NCBI RefSeq assembly: GCF_038050405.1
Contig: NZ_CP150901.1
Coordinates: forward strand, 1,054,001-1,118,000
Source of the DNA: Paraburkholderia sp. IMGN_8
GTDB lineage: Bacteria > Pseudomonadota > Gammaproteobacteria > Burkholderiales > Burkholderiaceae
Reading direction: 5' to 3'
DNA: 64,000 nt
Both the position numbers and the translations under genes were made by a program. Positions 45,833-57,528 of the stretch are shown here, piece by piece; the stretch's first letter is position 1; each line of letters opens with the position of its first letter. The notes below the pieces were generated by a model that was given only the letters and a program-made list of their open reading frames with translations, did not search any database and was not told the origin of the DNA.

Positions 45833-46758
45833 TGAGCGTGACTTCAATCGGTTGGGCGGCGTTGCCGCTGGCCATCCTGGGCGGGGCGATCCGCGTGTCG
45901 ACGCCCTTCATTTTCGTCAGCCTCGGCGAATGCATCACCGAGAAATCCGGCCGTATCAATCTCGGCCTGGAGGGCAACCTCGTTCTGGGGGCGATGGCCG
46001 GCTATGCCGTCTCCTATCTGAGCGGATCGCCATGGCTCGGCGTCTTCGCGGCGGGACTCGCCGGCATGTTCCTGGGCGCCTTGCACGGCCTGCTGTGCAG
46101 CGTGAAGCGGGTGAACGACACCGCGATCGGCATCAGTCTCATGGTACTGGGCACCGGCCTCGCGTTCTACCTCGGCAAGCCGTATATCGAGCCGAAAGCG
46201 CCTTCGCTGCCGTCGATCGATCTCGGCCTCTGGTCGCACGTTCCGCAGCTGCGCGCGGCCCTCGACGTCAATGCACTGTTTCTCGTTGGGATCGCGCTGG
46301 CGTTCGGCATCTACGTGTTTCTGAACCGCACGGGATGGGGGCTGATGCTGCGAACCGTCGGAGACAGCGAGGACGCCGCGAGAGCCTTGGGATTTCCGGT
46401 GCTTCGCACGCGGATCCTCGCCACGATGACGGGCGGCTTTCTTGCCGGCATCGGCGGCAGCTTTCTTTCGCTGTCCTATCCCGGGAGCTGGAGCGAAGGC
46501 CTGTCGAGCGGGCAGGGCATCATGGCCGTCGCTCTCGTCATCTTCGCTCGCTGGCGCTCGCTGCGCGCCCTGTGCGCCTCGCTCCTGTTCGGGGGCGCCG
46601 GCGCAATCGGCCCCGCACTGCAGGGCATGGGCATCACCGGCTACTACTATCTGTTCAACGCGGCGCCTTACGTGTTGACGCTGGCGATCATGATCGCATC
46701 CAGTTCGCGCGCAGCGCCCTTCGCGGATGCGCCCGGCGAGCTCAACCTCCATCGTTAA
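45832..46758 (+). CDS. ABC permease, BMP/nucleoside importer (2)
   Basis: 308 aa. Of two in-frame ATGs (45829 and 45832) the second is preferred because GGAGGGG is better spaced; either overlaps the previous stop. BPD_transp_2 family: GLEGNLVLGAMAGYAVSYL, cytoplasmic coupling helix GWGLMLRTVGDSEDAARALG. Pairs with permease 1. Confidence 0.92.
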   Translation: MSVTSIGWAALPLAILGGAIRVSTPFIFVSLGECITEKSGRINLGLEGNLVLGAMAGYAVSYLSGSPWLGVFAAGLAGMFLGALHGLLCSVKRVNDTAIGISLMVLGTGLAFYLGKPYIEPKAPSLPSIDLGLWSHVPQLRAALDVNALFLVGIALAFGIYVFLNRTGWGLMLRTVGDSEDAARALGFPVLRTRILATMTGGFLAGIGGSFLSLSYPGSWSEGLSSGQGIMAVALVIFARWRSLRALCASLLFGGAGAIGPALQGMGITGYYYLFNAAPYVLTLAIMIASSSRAAPFADAPGELNLHR

Positions 46759-46799
46759 ATACGGCACTTCGCGATCGGCGAACCAACCAGGAGTTTGGC

Positions 46800-48314
46800 A
46801 TGAGCGCACTCAGGCTCGACATCACGGACATGACCAGGCGCTTCGGAGCGGTGACCGCGCTGGATCGTGTTTCCCTATCGGTCAAGGCCGGCACCGTTCA
46901 CGCGTTGCTGGGGGAAAACGGCGCAGGGAAAAGCACGCTCGTCAAATGCCTGGTCGGGTTTTATCAACCTGACGAAGGCGCGATTGCCGTCGACGGCGAG
47001 GCGAAACAGATCGCATCGCCGAAGGACGCGGATGCGCTGGGTATAGGCATGGTCTATCAGCACTTCACGCTGGTGCCGTCGATGACCATTGCGGAGAACC
47101 TGGTCGCGAGCGCGGCAAAGCTGCCTGGACTCATCAACTGGCGCCGTGAAATGGAACGGCTGAGATCGATTACGCACGGCTTGCCGTTTTCGATTGATCT
47201 TGATGTCCGCACTTCGCAACTGTCGGCGGGGGAAAAGCAGAAGGCGGAGTTGATCAAGCAGCTATATCTCGGCCGGCGCCTGCTCATTCTCGACGAGCCG
47301 ACATCCGTCCTTACTCCTGACGAAGCGGAGCAGATCCTCGGCTATGTTCGCGAACTGGCGTCTACGGGCGTGCTCAGCGCAATCCTGATCACGCACAAAT
47401 TCGACGAGGTGCGCAGATATACCGACAACGTCACGATCTTGCGAAAGGGGGCTGCGGTGCACCGTGGCGCCGTGCGCGATCTGTCGAACGGCGAGATGGC
47501 GGAAGCCATGATCGGAAGCCCTCGGGCACAGGAGAAAGAACGCAAGGCCAGACCGGTTTGCGCTCAGGAGCGGATCCTCGCCATTGAAAACCTGACGGTC
47601 AAGGGCGACATTGGCCTCGACGTGGTGAAGGGTATCGATCTTCACGTGAAAAAAGGCGAGATCGTCGGCGTAGCTGGGGTATCGGGCAATGGACAGACCG
47701 AAATGGTGGAAGCCCTGATGGGCCAGCGCAGCAGTCACGGGGCAATTCGCGTCGGCACGAAGCGATTCCATGGATCGCGCAAGGAGATTGCGGCGCTTGG
47801 TGTTTATGGGCTCCCGCAAGAGCCGTTGAAGAACGCCTGCGTGGCAAGCATGTCTCTGGCCGAGAACCTCGCTTTGCGGAATTTTGATCGGCCACCGATC
47901 CGCAAGGGATTCTTTCTGAATCGCAGGGCGATCCATGCCCAGGCCGCCCGCCTCGTGAAGCAATTCAAGGTCAAGGCGGGCGGGCTGGACGTCCGGATGA
48001 ACACGCTATCGGGCGGGAACGTGCAACGCGCGGTGCTCGGGCGCGAGCTGACGCAGGACGTCCGGGTCCTCATCGCTTCGAATCCCACGTTCGGCCTGGA
48101 TTTCCTGGCCTGCGAGGAAACGCACAATCGGATACTCGAAGCCCGCAATAGGGGAGCGGGGGTCTTGCTGATCTCGGAAGACCTCGACGAGCTGCTCCAA
48201 CTCGTCGACCGCATTGTCGTGATGAGCGGCGGACGCATTGTCTACGAGGTGCCGGCGGAGCACGCGGAAAAACATATCATCGGCAACTACATGGCCGGCG
48301 ATTCCATTCGTTAG
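46800..48314 (+). CDS. ABC importer ATPase with two nucleotide-binding domains
   Basis: 504 aa from ATG 46800, CAGGAG upstream. Domain 1: Walker A GENGAGKST, signature LSAGEKQKAELIKQL, Walker B LLILDEPT, His in LITHKFDE. Domain 2: VSGNGQTE in place of canonical Walker A Lys, signature LSGGNVQRAVLGREL, and degenerate Walker B LIASNPTFGLD. This asymmetry is usual for BMP/CUT2-type double ATPases. Energises import through the two permeases. Confidence 0.93.
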   Translation: MSALRLDITDMTRRFGAVTALDRVSLSVKAGTVHALLGENGAGKSTLVKCLVGFYQPDEGAIAVDGEAKQIASPKDADALGIGMVYQHFTLVPSMTIAENLVASAAKLPGLINWRREMERLRSITHGLPFSIDLDVRTSQLSAGEKQKAELIKQLYLGRRLLILDEPTSVLTPDEAEQILGYVRELASTGVLSAILITHKFDEVRRYTDNVTILRKGAAVHRGAVRDLSNGEMAEAMIGSPRAQEKERKARPVCAQERILAIENLTVKGDIGLDVVKGIDLHVKKGEIVGVAGVSGNGQTEMVEALMGQRSSHGAIRVGTKRFHGSRKEIAALGVYGLPQEPLKNACVASMSLAENLALRNFDRPPIRKGFFLNRRAIHAQAARLVKQFKVKAGGLDVRMNTLSGGNVQRAVLGRELTQDVRVLIASNPTFGLDFLACEETHNRILEARNRGAGVLLISEDLDELLQLVDRIVVMSGGRIVYEVPAEHAEKHIIGNYMAGDSIR

Positions 48315-48336
48315 CGACAAGCAGCGAGCAATCGTG

Positions 48337-48795
48337 ATGACGAACATGGCGAACGTCGCAGGTCTGATGGCGATAACACACGGCTACAAGCCATCGATTC
48401 GTCAAGACGTGCTGGTCTTCGCGACTTGCTTCGCTGGGACATTCGTTCTGGTGGGCGCGGATTTCATAGCGGGATTCCTTCCTTACTACTACCTGACCAT
48501 GTGGATCTTACTTTCGATCTATCTCGTCTACTTCATCGTGAGACTGATAAGTAGCGGGGCGATGTTCCGTGCGATGGCCATGGTCGTAGCCCTGGTCACT
48601 TCGCTCGCCATCGCGGGAATCTACGACTTCTACAAGATTCCGGGAGAAGAGACGAACGTTGTGTTCAATTTTTATACGCTGGCTCTGTGTTCGTGGGCGT
48701 ACTTCATGGTGGCGATGTATTACGGCTACTGTGCGCTGGAGCGTGCACAAGACGGAAGGCAAGCGTTAGCGCGACCCGCCCCGTACGGTCGATAA
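48337..48795 (+). CDS. Membrane protein of unknown function
   Basis: 152 aa from ATG 48337 (a GTG stands directly before it). Four predicted membrane segments: about 28-50, 55-78, 85-105 and 120-142, with aromatic-rich FLPYYYLTMWILLSIYLVYF. No known family. It lies 22 bp after the ABC ATPase and directly before the pntA remnant (TAAGTG junction). It may be a late gene of the importer operon or belong to the former pnt genes. Confidence 0.7.
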   Translation: MTNMANVAGLMAITHGYKPSIRQDVLVFATCFAGTFVLVGADFIAGFLPYYYLTMWILLSIYLVYFIVRLISSGAMFRAMAMVVALVTSLAIAGIYDFYKIPGEETNVVFNFYTLALCSWAYFMVAMYYGYCALERAQDGRQALARPAPYGR

Positions 48796-49089
48796 GTGAA
48801 GAAGGTGACTCAGTTGAGAATCGGAATTCCGAAGGAGCAGAGGAGCGGTGAGCAACGCGTCGCTGCCACGCCCGAAACGGTCAAAAAGCTCGTCACGCAA
48901 GGATGTTGCGTTTCTGTCCAGCGCGGCGCGGGCTTGCCGGCAAGCTATATCGACGATGCGTTCGCTCAGGCGGGCGCGGAAATCGTCGATGCCGCCACGG
49001 CCTTATCCGCCGAGATCGTCCTCAAGGTGCAATCGCCCAGCGCAAGCGAGCTTGCGATGCTCAAGCCGGGCGCCGTGCTCATCGGCATG
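48796..49089 (+). pseudogene. pntA: NAD(P) transhydrogenase alpha subunit, 5' fragment
   Basis: About 98 residues of PntA domain I: LRIGIPKEQRSGEQRVAATP, ETVKKLV, then AGAEIV and LKPGAVLIGM, at which point the coding sequence is cut. In intact PntA the chain continues with NP-, D- and L-rich text. The next bases (from 49090) belong to a small inverted-repeat element. Start may be GTG 48796 or TTG 48814. The remaining pntA, and pntB, are not in the window. Confidence 0.85.
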
Positions 49090-49096
49090 TGTTGTT

Positions 49097-49564
49097 GTTC
49101 GTTAATTATGCTAATGGTGTCCATACCTTGCGCTAATGAAAGACGAGCTGCAACCGCTTGTGCGGCGGGGCTGAGCGGGAATTTCTCGTTGACTTGTTGA
49201 CGTTGCGCTTAAGCAACGTGCGACGGAATGTTCACTATTTTTGCTAGCGCGTTCGGCTTGTCCCTTAATTCTGCTAACGCGTATCGAGCTTGACGCGCGA
49301 GATCAGGCGAGAACAAACGACCCTGAACGTTGGAGTGTGTCGTAGATGACCCGCCGCAGCGTGAGGCCGACCAAGAATATGGCTTACGCTAAGCATTTTC
49401 TGCGGGTGACAGGCGGTCGTCCTCATCCATCCGGTGACCGTAGTCCGTAGGGAAATCGCGTCGCAAATGACGGGAATCAGCTGCGGACCCCAGCCGAGTT
49501 GCGTTAGCAGAATTTATGGACACTACTAGCGCTTCAATGAACGCCATTAGCATAATTAACGAAC
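49097..49564. mobile_element. Non-autonomous element with 21-bp inverted repeats inside pntA
   Basis: Ends GTTCGTTAATTATGCTAATGG (49097-49117) and its exact complement at 49544-49564 frame 468 bp. Subterminal copies of a related word recur: TGTCCATA next to both ends, and TTAATTCTGCTAACGC-type words at 49265-49280 and 49501-49514. No open frame of a transposase or integrase is inside. Spaced repeats of TTAATT-TGCTAA resemble recombinase-binding arrays (tyrosine recombinase type) more than a simple DDE-transposon end. The flanking coding sequences differ (pntA left, transposase fragment right), so it did not insert cleanly. Confidence 0.65.
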
Positions 49565-49740
49565 TCCAACAACTACGGCGCCCGGCATCGCAAGGGCTTC
49601 CGATCAGCAGCAGCATCGCCGAGTCCGCGGTGAACCAGGTTGTCAGCTACCGTATGGCCAAGAAGCGACAGATGCGCTGGACGGACGAAGGGGCGCACTG
49701 CATGGCGCAGGTCAGGGTTGCGGTTTTGAACGGGGAATTC
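49565..49740 (+). pseudogene. Transposase C-terminal fragment (ISKra4-like)
   Basis: Reads GLPISSSIAESAVNQVVSYR then MAKKRQMRWTDEGAHCMAQV, the conserved tail of a transposase group usually filed near ISKra4 (E in IAESAVNQV is the last catalytic acid). The preceding residues NYGARHRKG are in another frame (shift at about 49590). The upstream part of the transposase is missing. Family label is tentative. Confidence 0.65.
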
Positions 49741-49907
49741 TCGCCTCGTCGCATCTCGGCGTTCAAGATTGCCGACACGGATTACGGCAAATGCATCGGG
49801 CCAGCGTCGGCAGGCAGCCGCCGACGGACAGAACAGACCGTGCAACCGTGCCGTAAGCCAGGGATCCCTGACGAAATCTGCCTCCCCAACTTTTGCACGC
49901 TCTCTGG

Positions 49908-50185
49908 CTATCCGTGCTCGACAAGGAGAATGCCGCCGCTCGCAAAGGCATTTTCATGATCGACGGTCAGCGTGATTTTCGGCCACCATTGCGAACCGGA
50001 CTTCGCGAACAGCTTGCTCTTTTCGGCACCCGCGATTTTGATTTCCACCAACGTAGCGCCCGTGTTCCGCCAGAGCCATTCGAGACCCGGCTTGTGCGGC
50101 TGGAGGCTTCCGTTCGGGGATATGCCGCCTTGCGGAAAAACCATCACGTTCGCGCCTTGCCCCTCTGCGGAGCGCTCGGGTCGTC
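49908..50185 (-). pseudogene. Acyltransferase (PlsC/Aas-like) fragment
   Basis: The minus frame reads GQGANVMVFPQGGISPNGS, then HKPGLEWLWRNTGATLVEIK and IAGAEKSKLFAKSG-type text, matching the FPEGR-type acceptor motif and following region of the acyltransferase half of Aas-like proteins. No N-terminal HX4D motif or start remains and it stops after about 90 residues. It abuts the treS stop codon, so the original downstream neighbour of treS was lost. Confidence 0.55.
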
Positions 50186-50187
50186 AA

Positions 50188-53709
<3,522 letters not shown>

Positions 53710-53715
53710 GCTTTG

Positions 53716-54185
53716 GGCTCTGGTGCAAATAGCGAAGGCGAGCGGGGCGCGGCCCGCTTGCTTATCATCTCAGCGAGCTGAAAGGACCGCCGTCCATACA
53801 GCGGGCGCAGGTATCTTTGAGGTGCAGCTTTGTGAGGTTGAACTGGCCTTTGCGAATGCGACGCACCAGCTCGATGCCGGAGACCGTAACGGCGGCGTTT
53901 TTGAAGCGCTTGAAACCGAGCATCGCATTGACCCTGCACTTGATGTTGCGATGATCCTGCTCGATCAGGCTATTCAAGTACTTCGACGATCGCAACGTCG
54001 TGCTCTCGGGCAGCAGGTCATCGGCTTTCATCTCGCGCACCGTGCGGTGTAACGCTGCATACCCGTCCAGGGTAATCACGACCGTCGAACAACTTGTCGA
54101 TGCTTCTCAACTTACTCATCGGCTTGCCATGCGCTCGCCAAAACCCCGAGCGTAACCGATCCGCCCTCCTATTTGCACCAGAGCC
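53716..54185 (-). mobile_element. Internally deleted IS6-family element
   Basis: Perfect 17-bp inverted ends GGCTCTGGTGCAAATAG (53716-53732) and complement (54169-54185), 470 bp apart (IS6 elements are usually about 800 bp). The minus strand carries the transposase start MSKLRSIDKLFDGR (ATG about 54118) joined out of frame to its C-terminal part VITLDGYAALHRTVREMKAD then LRSSKYLNSLIEQDHRNIKC, which includes the last catalytic Glu region. The middle of the catalytic domain is gone. Flanking 8-mers (ATGCTTTG and AGCTGGAT) are not duplicates, pointing to a recombination- or cointegrate-derived end. Confidence 0.85.
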
Positions 54186-54213
54186 AGCTGGATCAATGCG
54201 TTGGAATGATCGG

Positions 54214-54396
54214 TCAGTCCGACGCCGGGGCGCCCGCATCACCGGTTTCAGCCGCGTCGTGAACCGCCATCTCCTTCTCGACGAGCGCACGGGCCTTGTG
54301 CCAATACTCGTCTGCGCACCCTTCAAGGCAACCGTCCTGTTGCCAAAGTTCGTACGCGCGCGCACGGATTTTTTCTTCCATTGTCATATCGCTCAT
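54214..54396 (-). CDS. DUF2934 protein
   Basis: 60 aa from ATG 54396 (CGGAGAC upstream). The motif IRARAYELWQQDGCLEGCAD then EYWHKARALVEKE is the complete DUF2934 signature (IRxRAYxLWExxGxPEGxxxxHWxxAE). Cytosolic helical mini-protein of unknown function, frequent in rhizobia and Burkholderiaceae. A longer frame to 54597 is not used. Confidence 0.88.
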   Translation of the reverse strand: MSDMTMEEKIRARAYELWQQDGCLEGCADEYWHKARALVEKEMAVHDAAETGDAGAPASD

Positions 54397-54602
54397 TGCA
54401 ATAGTCTCCGTTAGTCGCAGGGACGGGAGGGGAGTACACATAGCGAGCGCCGCACCCGTGCCGCAGCTAGCTTCGAAGCAGTCACCGGTACCGTCCATCA
54501 GAGCAGCATAAGCCTGTTGCGTGCTGTTGAAAAGCGGAAGCAGCTCCGTCTGCTGTGTCCGCACTACTCGTAGGAGTATCCTCCGCACTGAGGCCAATCT
54601 CC

Positions 54603-54797
54603 TTACCAGTTCATGCGATGCCTGTTACCGGTCTCGCGATGACGGCGATCGTCGTCGGCATGCAGGTACTGGCTGGTGGTGGTGAGCGACGCATGGCCAA
54701 GGTTGTCGCGCACCAGACGCAGATCGACCTGCTGGTCGACCATGTGCGAGCCTGCGCTGTGGTGCAGCCAGTGCGCCGAAGCGCGCTCCAGTTGGGG
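54603..54797 (-). pseudogene. Tyrosine recombinase C-terminal remnant, catalytic Arg lost
   Basis: Reads LERASAHWLHHSAGSHMVDQ then QVDLRLVRDNLGHASLTTTS and QYLHADDD, the C-terminal catalytic end of a tyrosine integrase. The H-x-x-R box that should be HWLRHTAGSH has His in place of Arg, and everything upstream of LERASAHW is missing. The Tyr (QYLH) is kept. Related in sequence to the intact recombinase at 61047. Confidence 0.8.
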
Positions 54798-54839
54798 TGC
54801 CGTCATATTTCGACGAGAAGTAGGAGAACCCCGGATTGC

Positions 54840-54932
54840 GCGGCCGCAGGCGGAGTGTGTAAGATGAAACGACGTCAGCGCTCCTAGCGCGATGTGTGTG
54901 TTCTTGCCGCAGGAATGTCTGCGGCTTTTTTT
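54840..54932 (+). ncRNA. Possible small RNA ending in an intrinsic terminator
   Basis: The plus strand has a short hairpin GCGCT-CCT-AGCGC (about 54880-54893) and then GCCGCAG-GAATGT-CTGCGGC followed by seven T (54906-54932), a textbook intrinsic terminator. No plus-strand gene precedes it, only the antisense integrase remnant, so it must end either a small RNA or a lost gene. Start point unknown. Confidence 0.4.
54906..54932 (+). terminator. Intrinsic terminator without an assigned gene
   Basis: Stem GCCGCAG/CTGCGGC with a 6-base loop and a T7 tract. Orientation plus only. Confidence 0.8.
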
Positions 54933-54974
54933 ATGCATTCGGAAAGGTTGTCCTGCGTCTGCCGCTACCTATCG

Positions 54975-55223
54975 CTAGACATGTGCGCCTTTAGCCTCGG
55001 CGATTTCGAGAGCATTCTCGTGGATCCATCCGACAGCCCATCTGTTCGAGAACGCGATTGCTTCAGCATCAGTCCCAAAATCCGGAAGGTTGATGGCCGC
55101 GAAGATTTCTGTCTCTTCATGGGTAGCGGGTTGGACCTGAAAAATCCGCGCTTGCGCAAAGAAGCGACCGACTGAGAAGGCAGGAATGCTATCGACGCGG
55201 AAGTTGCGGTAAGTGACTCCCAT
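54975..55223 (-). CDS. Small conserved hypothetical protein
   Basis: 82 aa from ATG 55223, preceded by GGAGGTCCACC, the best ribosome site of the region. Sequence begins MGVTYRNFRVDSIPAFSVGR and continues FFAQARIFQV, with EIFAAINLPDFGTDAEAIAF and a C-terminal helix WIHENALEIAEAK. It looks like a small mixed alpha/beta fold of a Burkholderiaceae-limited family often near stress genes. No motif for a catalytic role. Confidence 0.7.
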   Translation of the reverse strand: MGVTYRNFRVDSIPAFSVGRFFAQARIFQVQPATHEETEIFAAINLPDFGTDAEAIAFSNRWAVGWIHENALEIAEAKGAHV

Positions 55224-55464
55224 GGTGGACCTCCATTGAGTGAGTCGCCGCACCGTTAGTGTGGAAGCGCCTTAAGTGTACGTCGTTCCAAAACTGCGTA
55301 GGCTAGTGGTTTGCGAGTCTCATAGCCCTATGAGCCCGGCCAACGTTTTTGCGCGTGCTTATGTTTTTAAAGAATTTGCGTCAGCCTGCAAAGTCGTTTT
55401 GACGGGTAGTGCGAGGCGCGCACCCTCGATCGGCGGGAGTCGGCCAGAAGCTGCGACGCGCTTT

Positions 55465-56184
55465 TTACAGAGCTTTCAAATCGGGCAAAAGTCGGTCGAA
55501 TTCCCGTTTTACCACGGCGTAGCACTCGCACACGCGCTTTTCGAGCTTTGGCCTGTCTAGCACCTCGATATGGCCATGGGAGTAGCGAATCAGCCCCGCA
55601 TCCTGCAGTTTCAAGGCCGCTTCGCTCACGCCGGCTCGCCGGACACCGAGCATGTTGGCAATCAACTCCTGCGTCATCTTTAGCTCATTCGAACCCAGGC
55701 AATCGAGACTGAGTAGCAGCCAGCGGCACAGTTGCTGATCGATCGAATGGTGCCGGTTGCAGACCGCGGTCTGCGCCATCTGCGTGATCAGCGCCTGGGT
55801 ATAGCGCAGCAACAGTCGTTGTACCGGCCCGGCCCGCAGGAACTCCTCTTTCAGAACCCGGGCATCCAGTCGATACGCCTGCCCCGCACTTTGCACGACC
55901 GCCCGGTTTGGCGTGGTCTCACCGCCCATGAAGAGCGCGATGCCGATGAGCCCTTCCTTGCCCACAATTGCAATCTCAGCCGATGCGCCGTCCTCCATCA
56001 CATACAGCAACGATACGATGGAGGTCGTTGGAAAATAAATGTGGTCCAGGCGATCGCCTGACTCGTACACAGCCTGCCCCAGTGGCATATCGACCAGCAC
56101 CAGATGCGGGGAAAGGCGTGCCCACTCGGCTTCGGGCAGAACCGCAAGCAGGTGATTTCCGTTGGGATGATGCTCGTCCGGCAT
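55465..56184 (-). CDS. Crp/Fnr-family transcriptional regulator (copy 2)
   Basis: 239 aa, AGGAGTGACAC upstream of ATG 56184. Near twin of the regulator at 2626-3345, same length and about 85% alike by eye. Differences cluster in the first 45 residues and in the surface loops, while the ligand-barrel core (AEIAIVGKEGLIGIALFMGG) and the recognition helix (ANMLGVRRAGVSEAALKLQD) are almost unchanged, so the two should share DNA targets. Solitary gene. The intact kinase at 57529 is the nearest signalling gene. Confidence 0.87.
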   Translation of the reverse strand: MPDEHHPNGNHLLAVLPEAEWARLSPHLVLVDMPLGQAVYESGDRLDHIYFPTTSIVSLLYVMEDGASAEIAIVGKEGLIGIALFMGGETTPNRAVVQSAGQAYRLDARVLKEEFLRAGPVQRLLLRYTQALITQMAQTAVCNRHHSIDQQLCRWLLLSLDCLGSNELKMTQELIANMLGVRRAGVSEAALKLQDAGLIRYSHGHIEVLDRPKLEKRVCECYAVVKREFDRLLPDLKAL

Positions 56185-56822
56185 GTGTCACTCCTAGACG
56201 CCCTGTCCGGCGCCGCCGTGTATTCGTAGAGTCATGCTGAACAATATCAGGTATTGGGGACAGGTGGGGTGACTCAGAAAGCATTGATTTGACCCGTAAA
56301 CTGTTGATCCTGGTCGGTGGGCCTTTTGTCTTTTTACAGCGAACCTGGTATTAGCAAACAGGAAGTGTGCTGAGAAATGTGCCAGAGCCCTCAGAGCCGT
56401 GAGGCGGATGGCGGGTATCCGACGCACAACATCCGTCGGTTCGGGCGCTACAAGCTGCACCTCGATCGCACGTCTCACCCTGGGGACGAAGGCTCGTCAC
56501 TGATTGGTCGTCGCTTTAGTGACGCGCATCGCCGGGAGGCAGAGCCGGTCTTAGCCCGCAAGTGCGCCGGAAGGGTTCGTTTTCGTACTGCCTTGCTGTA
56601 CAAAAAAGGTCGCTCATCGAAGGGTTGATGGCGGCCTGAACGCACGTCTCGAGAGCCGCAGTCGGCCCTGAAAACAATCATGCTGCCAGCGCAACAAATC
56701 TGTTTGTACGGTAGTGGGCACGTTCATCGGCCAGATTTAAGCGCCACCTCAATCCCTCCACCGCATAGGCGACGGCGGCATATTGCCCGTGGCGCGAGAT
56801 GGCGCACAAGTCTCTCGCGGCG
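56185..56822. other. 638-bp region without a supportable gene
   Basis: Short overlapping frames on both strands (56377-56628 plus, 56475-56681 minus) have no recognised family. A solitary repeat-end motif is at 56700-56717. Confidence 0.4.
56700..56717 (-). repeat. Solitary end of dispersed repeat (variant)
   Basis: Minus strand CCACTACCGTACAAACAG, a variant of the CGCTACCGTACAGAC end found at 16256, 57345 and 59701. The same variant, with matching ATCTG flank, occurs 397 bp away at 57097-57114. Confidence 0.55.
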
Positions 56823-56984
56823 TCACTCCTTCGCGGCGGCACCAGAGATCCGCTTAACGTGCGGTGCGATGAGTCTATCGAAGCAGTTCAGAGTTACGAT
56901 GATAAGAAGCAGGGCTAATACGACAAGCTGCCCAACCAGGAAAACCGGCACGGCAAATATGGCCCACAGCACCAATTTGAGCAT
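56823..56984 (-). CDS. Small membrane protein
   Basis: 53 aa from ATG 56984, GGGGGG shortly upstream. A long hydrophobic helix (LVLWAIFAVPVFLVGQLVVL and ALLLIIVTL) is followed by a basic tail (CFDRLIAPHVKRISGAAAKE) ending at TGA 56823-56825: one or two membrane spans with the C-terminus probably cytosolic. No family recognised. Unusually clean hydrophobic pattern for a chance frame of this length. Confidence 0.55.
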   Translation of the reverse strand: MLKLVLWAIFAVPVFLVGQLVVLALLLIIVTLNCFDRLIAPHVKRISGAAAKE

Positions 56985-57096
56985 CTGGCCCCCCTGGATT
57001 GTGCGATAGGTCGACGGAAGCTGGCGGCGACCTTAGCGGCTCGTTCCGAGGGCTTGCTGTCAACCCTCGAAAGCATCATATCGCGACCCGTCAGAT

Positions 57097-57114
57097 CTGT
57101 TTGTACGGTAGTGG
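57097..57114 (-). repeat. Solitary end of dispersed repeat (variant)
   Basis: CCACTACCGTACAAACAG on the minus strand, 113 bp upstream of the 53-aa membrane protein. Identical to the site at 56700-56717. Confidence 0.55.
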
Positions 57115-57340
57115 ACGCAGGCCGCCGACGGGCTGGGAGACGCGCCAGGTGCAGCGCTGACACGCAGAGACAATGAGGCCCGCAAAGCCGTTGCAAAGCG
57201 GGAGGGTTGAGCGCGAAGTGTTGACGGGTCAGGCCGAAGCTCGAGAGAAACGCCAAAGAATGGATGGCGAGGCGTGAGGGCGTGTGCAATCGGGCGCCGT
57301 GCTGGAATCACGTAGGCAGCCAGGATCCCGAGGACTGCAG

Positions 57341-57512
57341 GTCGTTGACCGCTATCGTACCGACGTGCCACGTCGCATGTAAGAACATTGTGTTCCACCC
57401 TGCGCGCTCCAGCGATTTTCGGGTCGCTCTCGCGAGGCAGGCATTCGCGGGCAGCTGGTTACTGGCGTAACCCGGCAAGTCTTTGTTGTAACGGAACGCC
57501 AGATGCCGCAGC
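57341..57512 (+). repeat. Dispersed repeat, copy A (~170 bp)
   Basis: Begins TTGACCGCTATCGTACCGAC at 57345 and aligns without gaps over the central 150 bases with copy B at 59697-59869; shared blocks include ACCCTGCGCGC, GGGTCG-TC-CGCGAGGCA and TTGTTGTAACGGAACGCCAGA. It ends 17 bp before the kinase start codon. Most differences between A and B fall in all three codon positions of any frame, which argues against a conserved protein. Confidence 0.8.
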
Positions 57513-57528
57513 GCATCACGCAGCCGTG

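Noticed and set aside
45109..46758. 549-codon frame spanning both BMP permeases
   Set aside because: Its first half is an out-of-frame reading of permease 1; only the part from 45832 is the real second permease.
45807..48314. 835-codon frame running into the ABC ATPase
   Set aside because: Residues before 46800 are an alternative frame of permease 2 (Arg-rich); the ATPase starts at ATG 46800 with its own ribosome site.
56377..56681. Overlapping 83- and 68-codon frames on opposite strands
   Set aside because: Neither resembles a known family and neither has a convincing start; left as unassigned DNA.
57388..57528. N-terminal extension of the soluble kinase to a TTG at 57388
   Set aside because: It translates the dispersed repeat, which also occurs upstream of unrelated genes.
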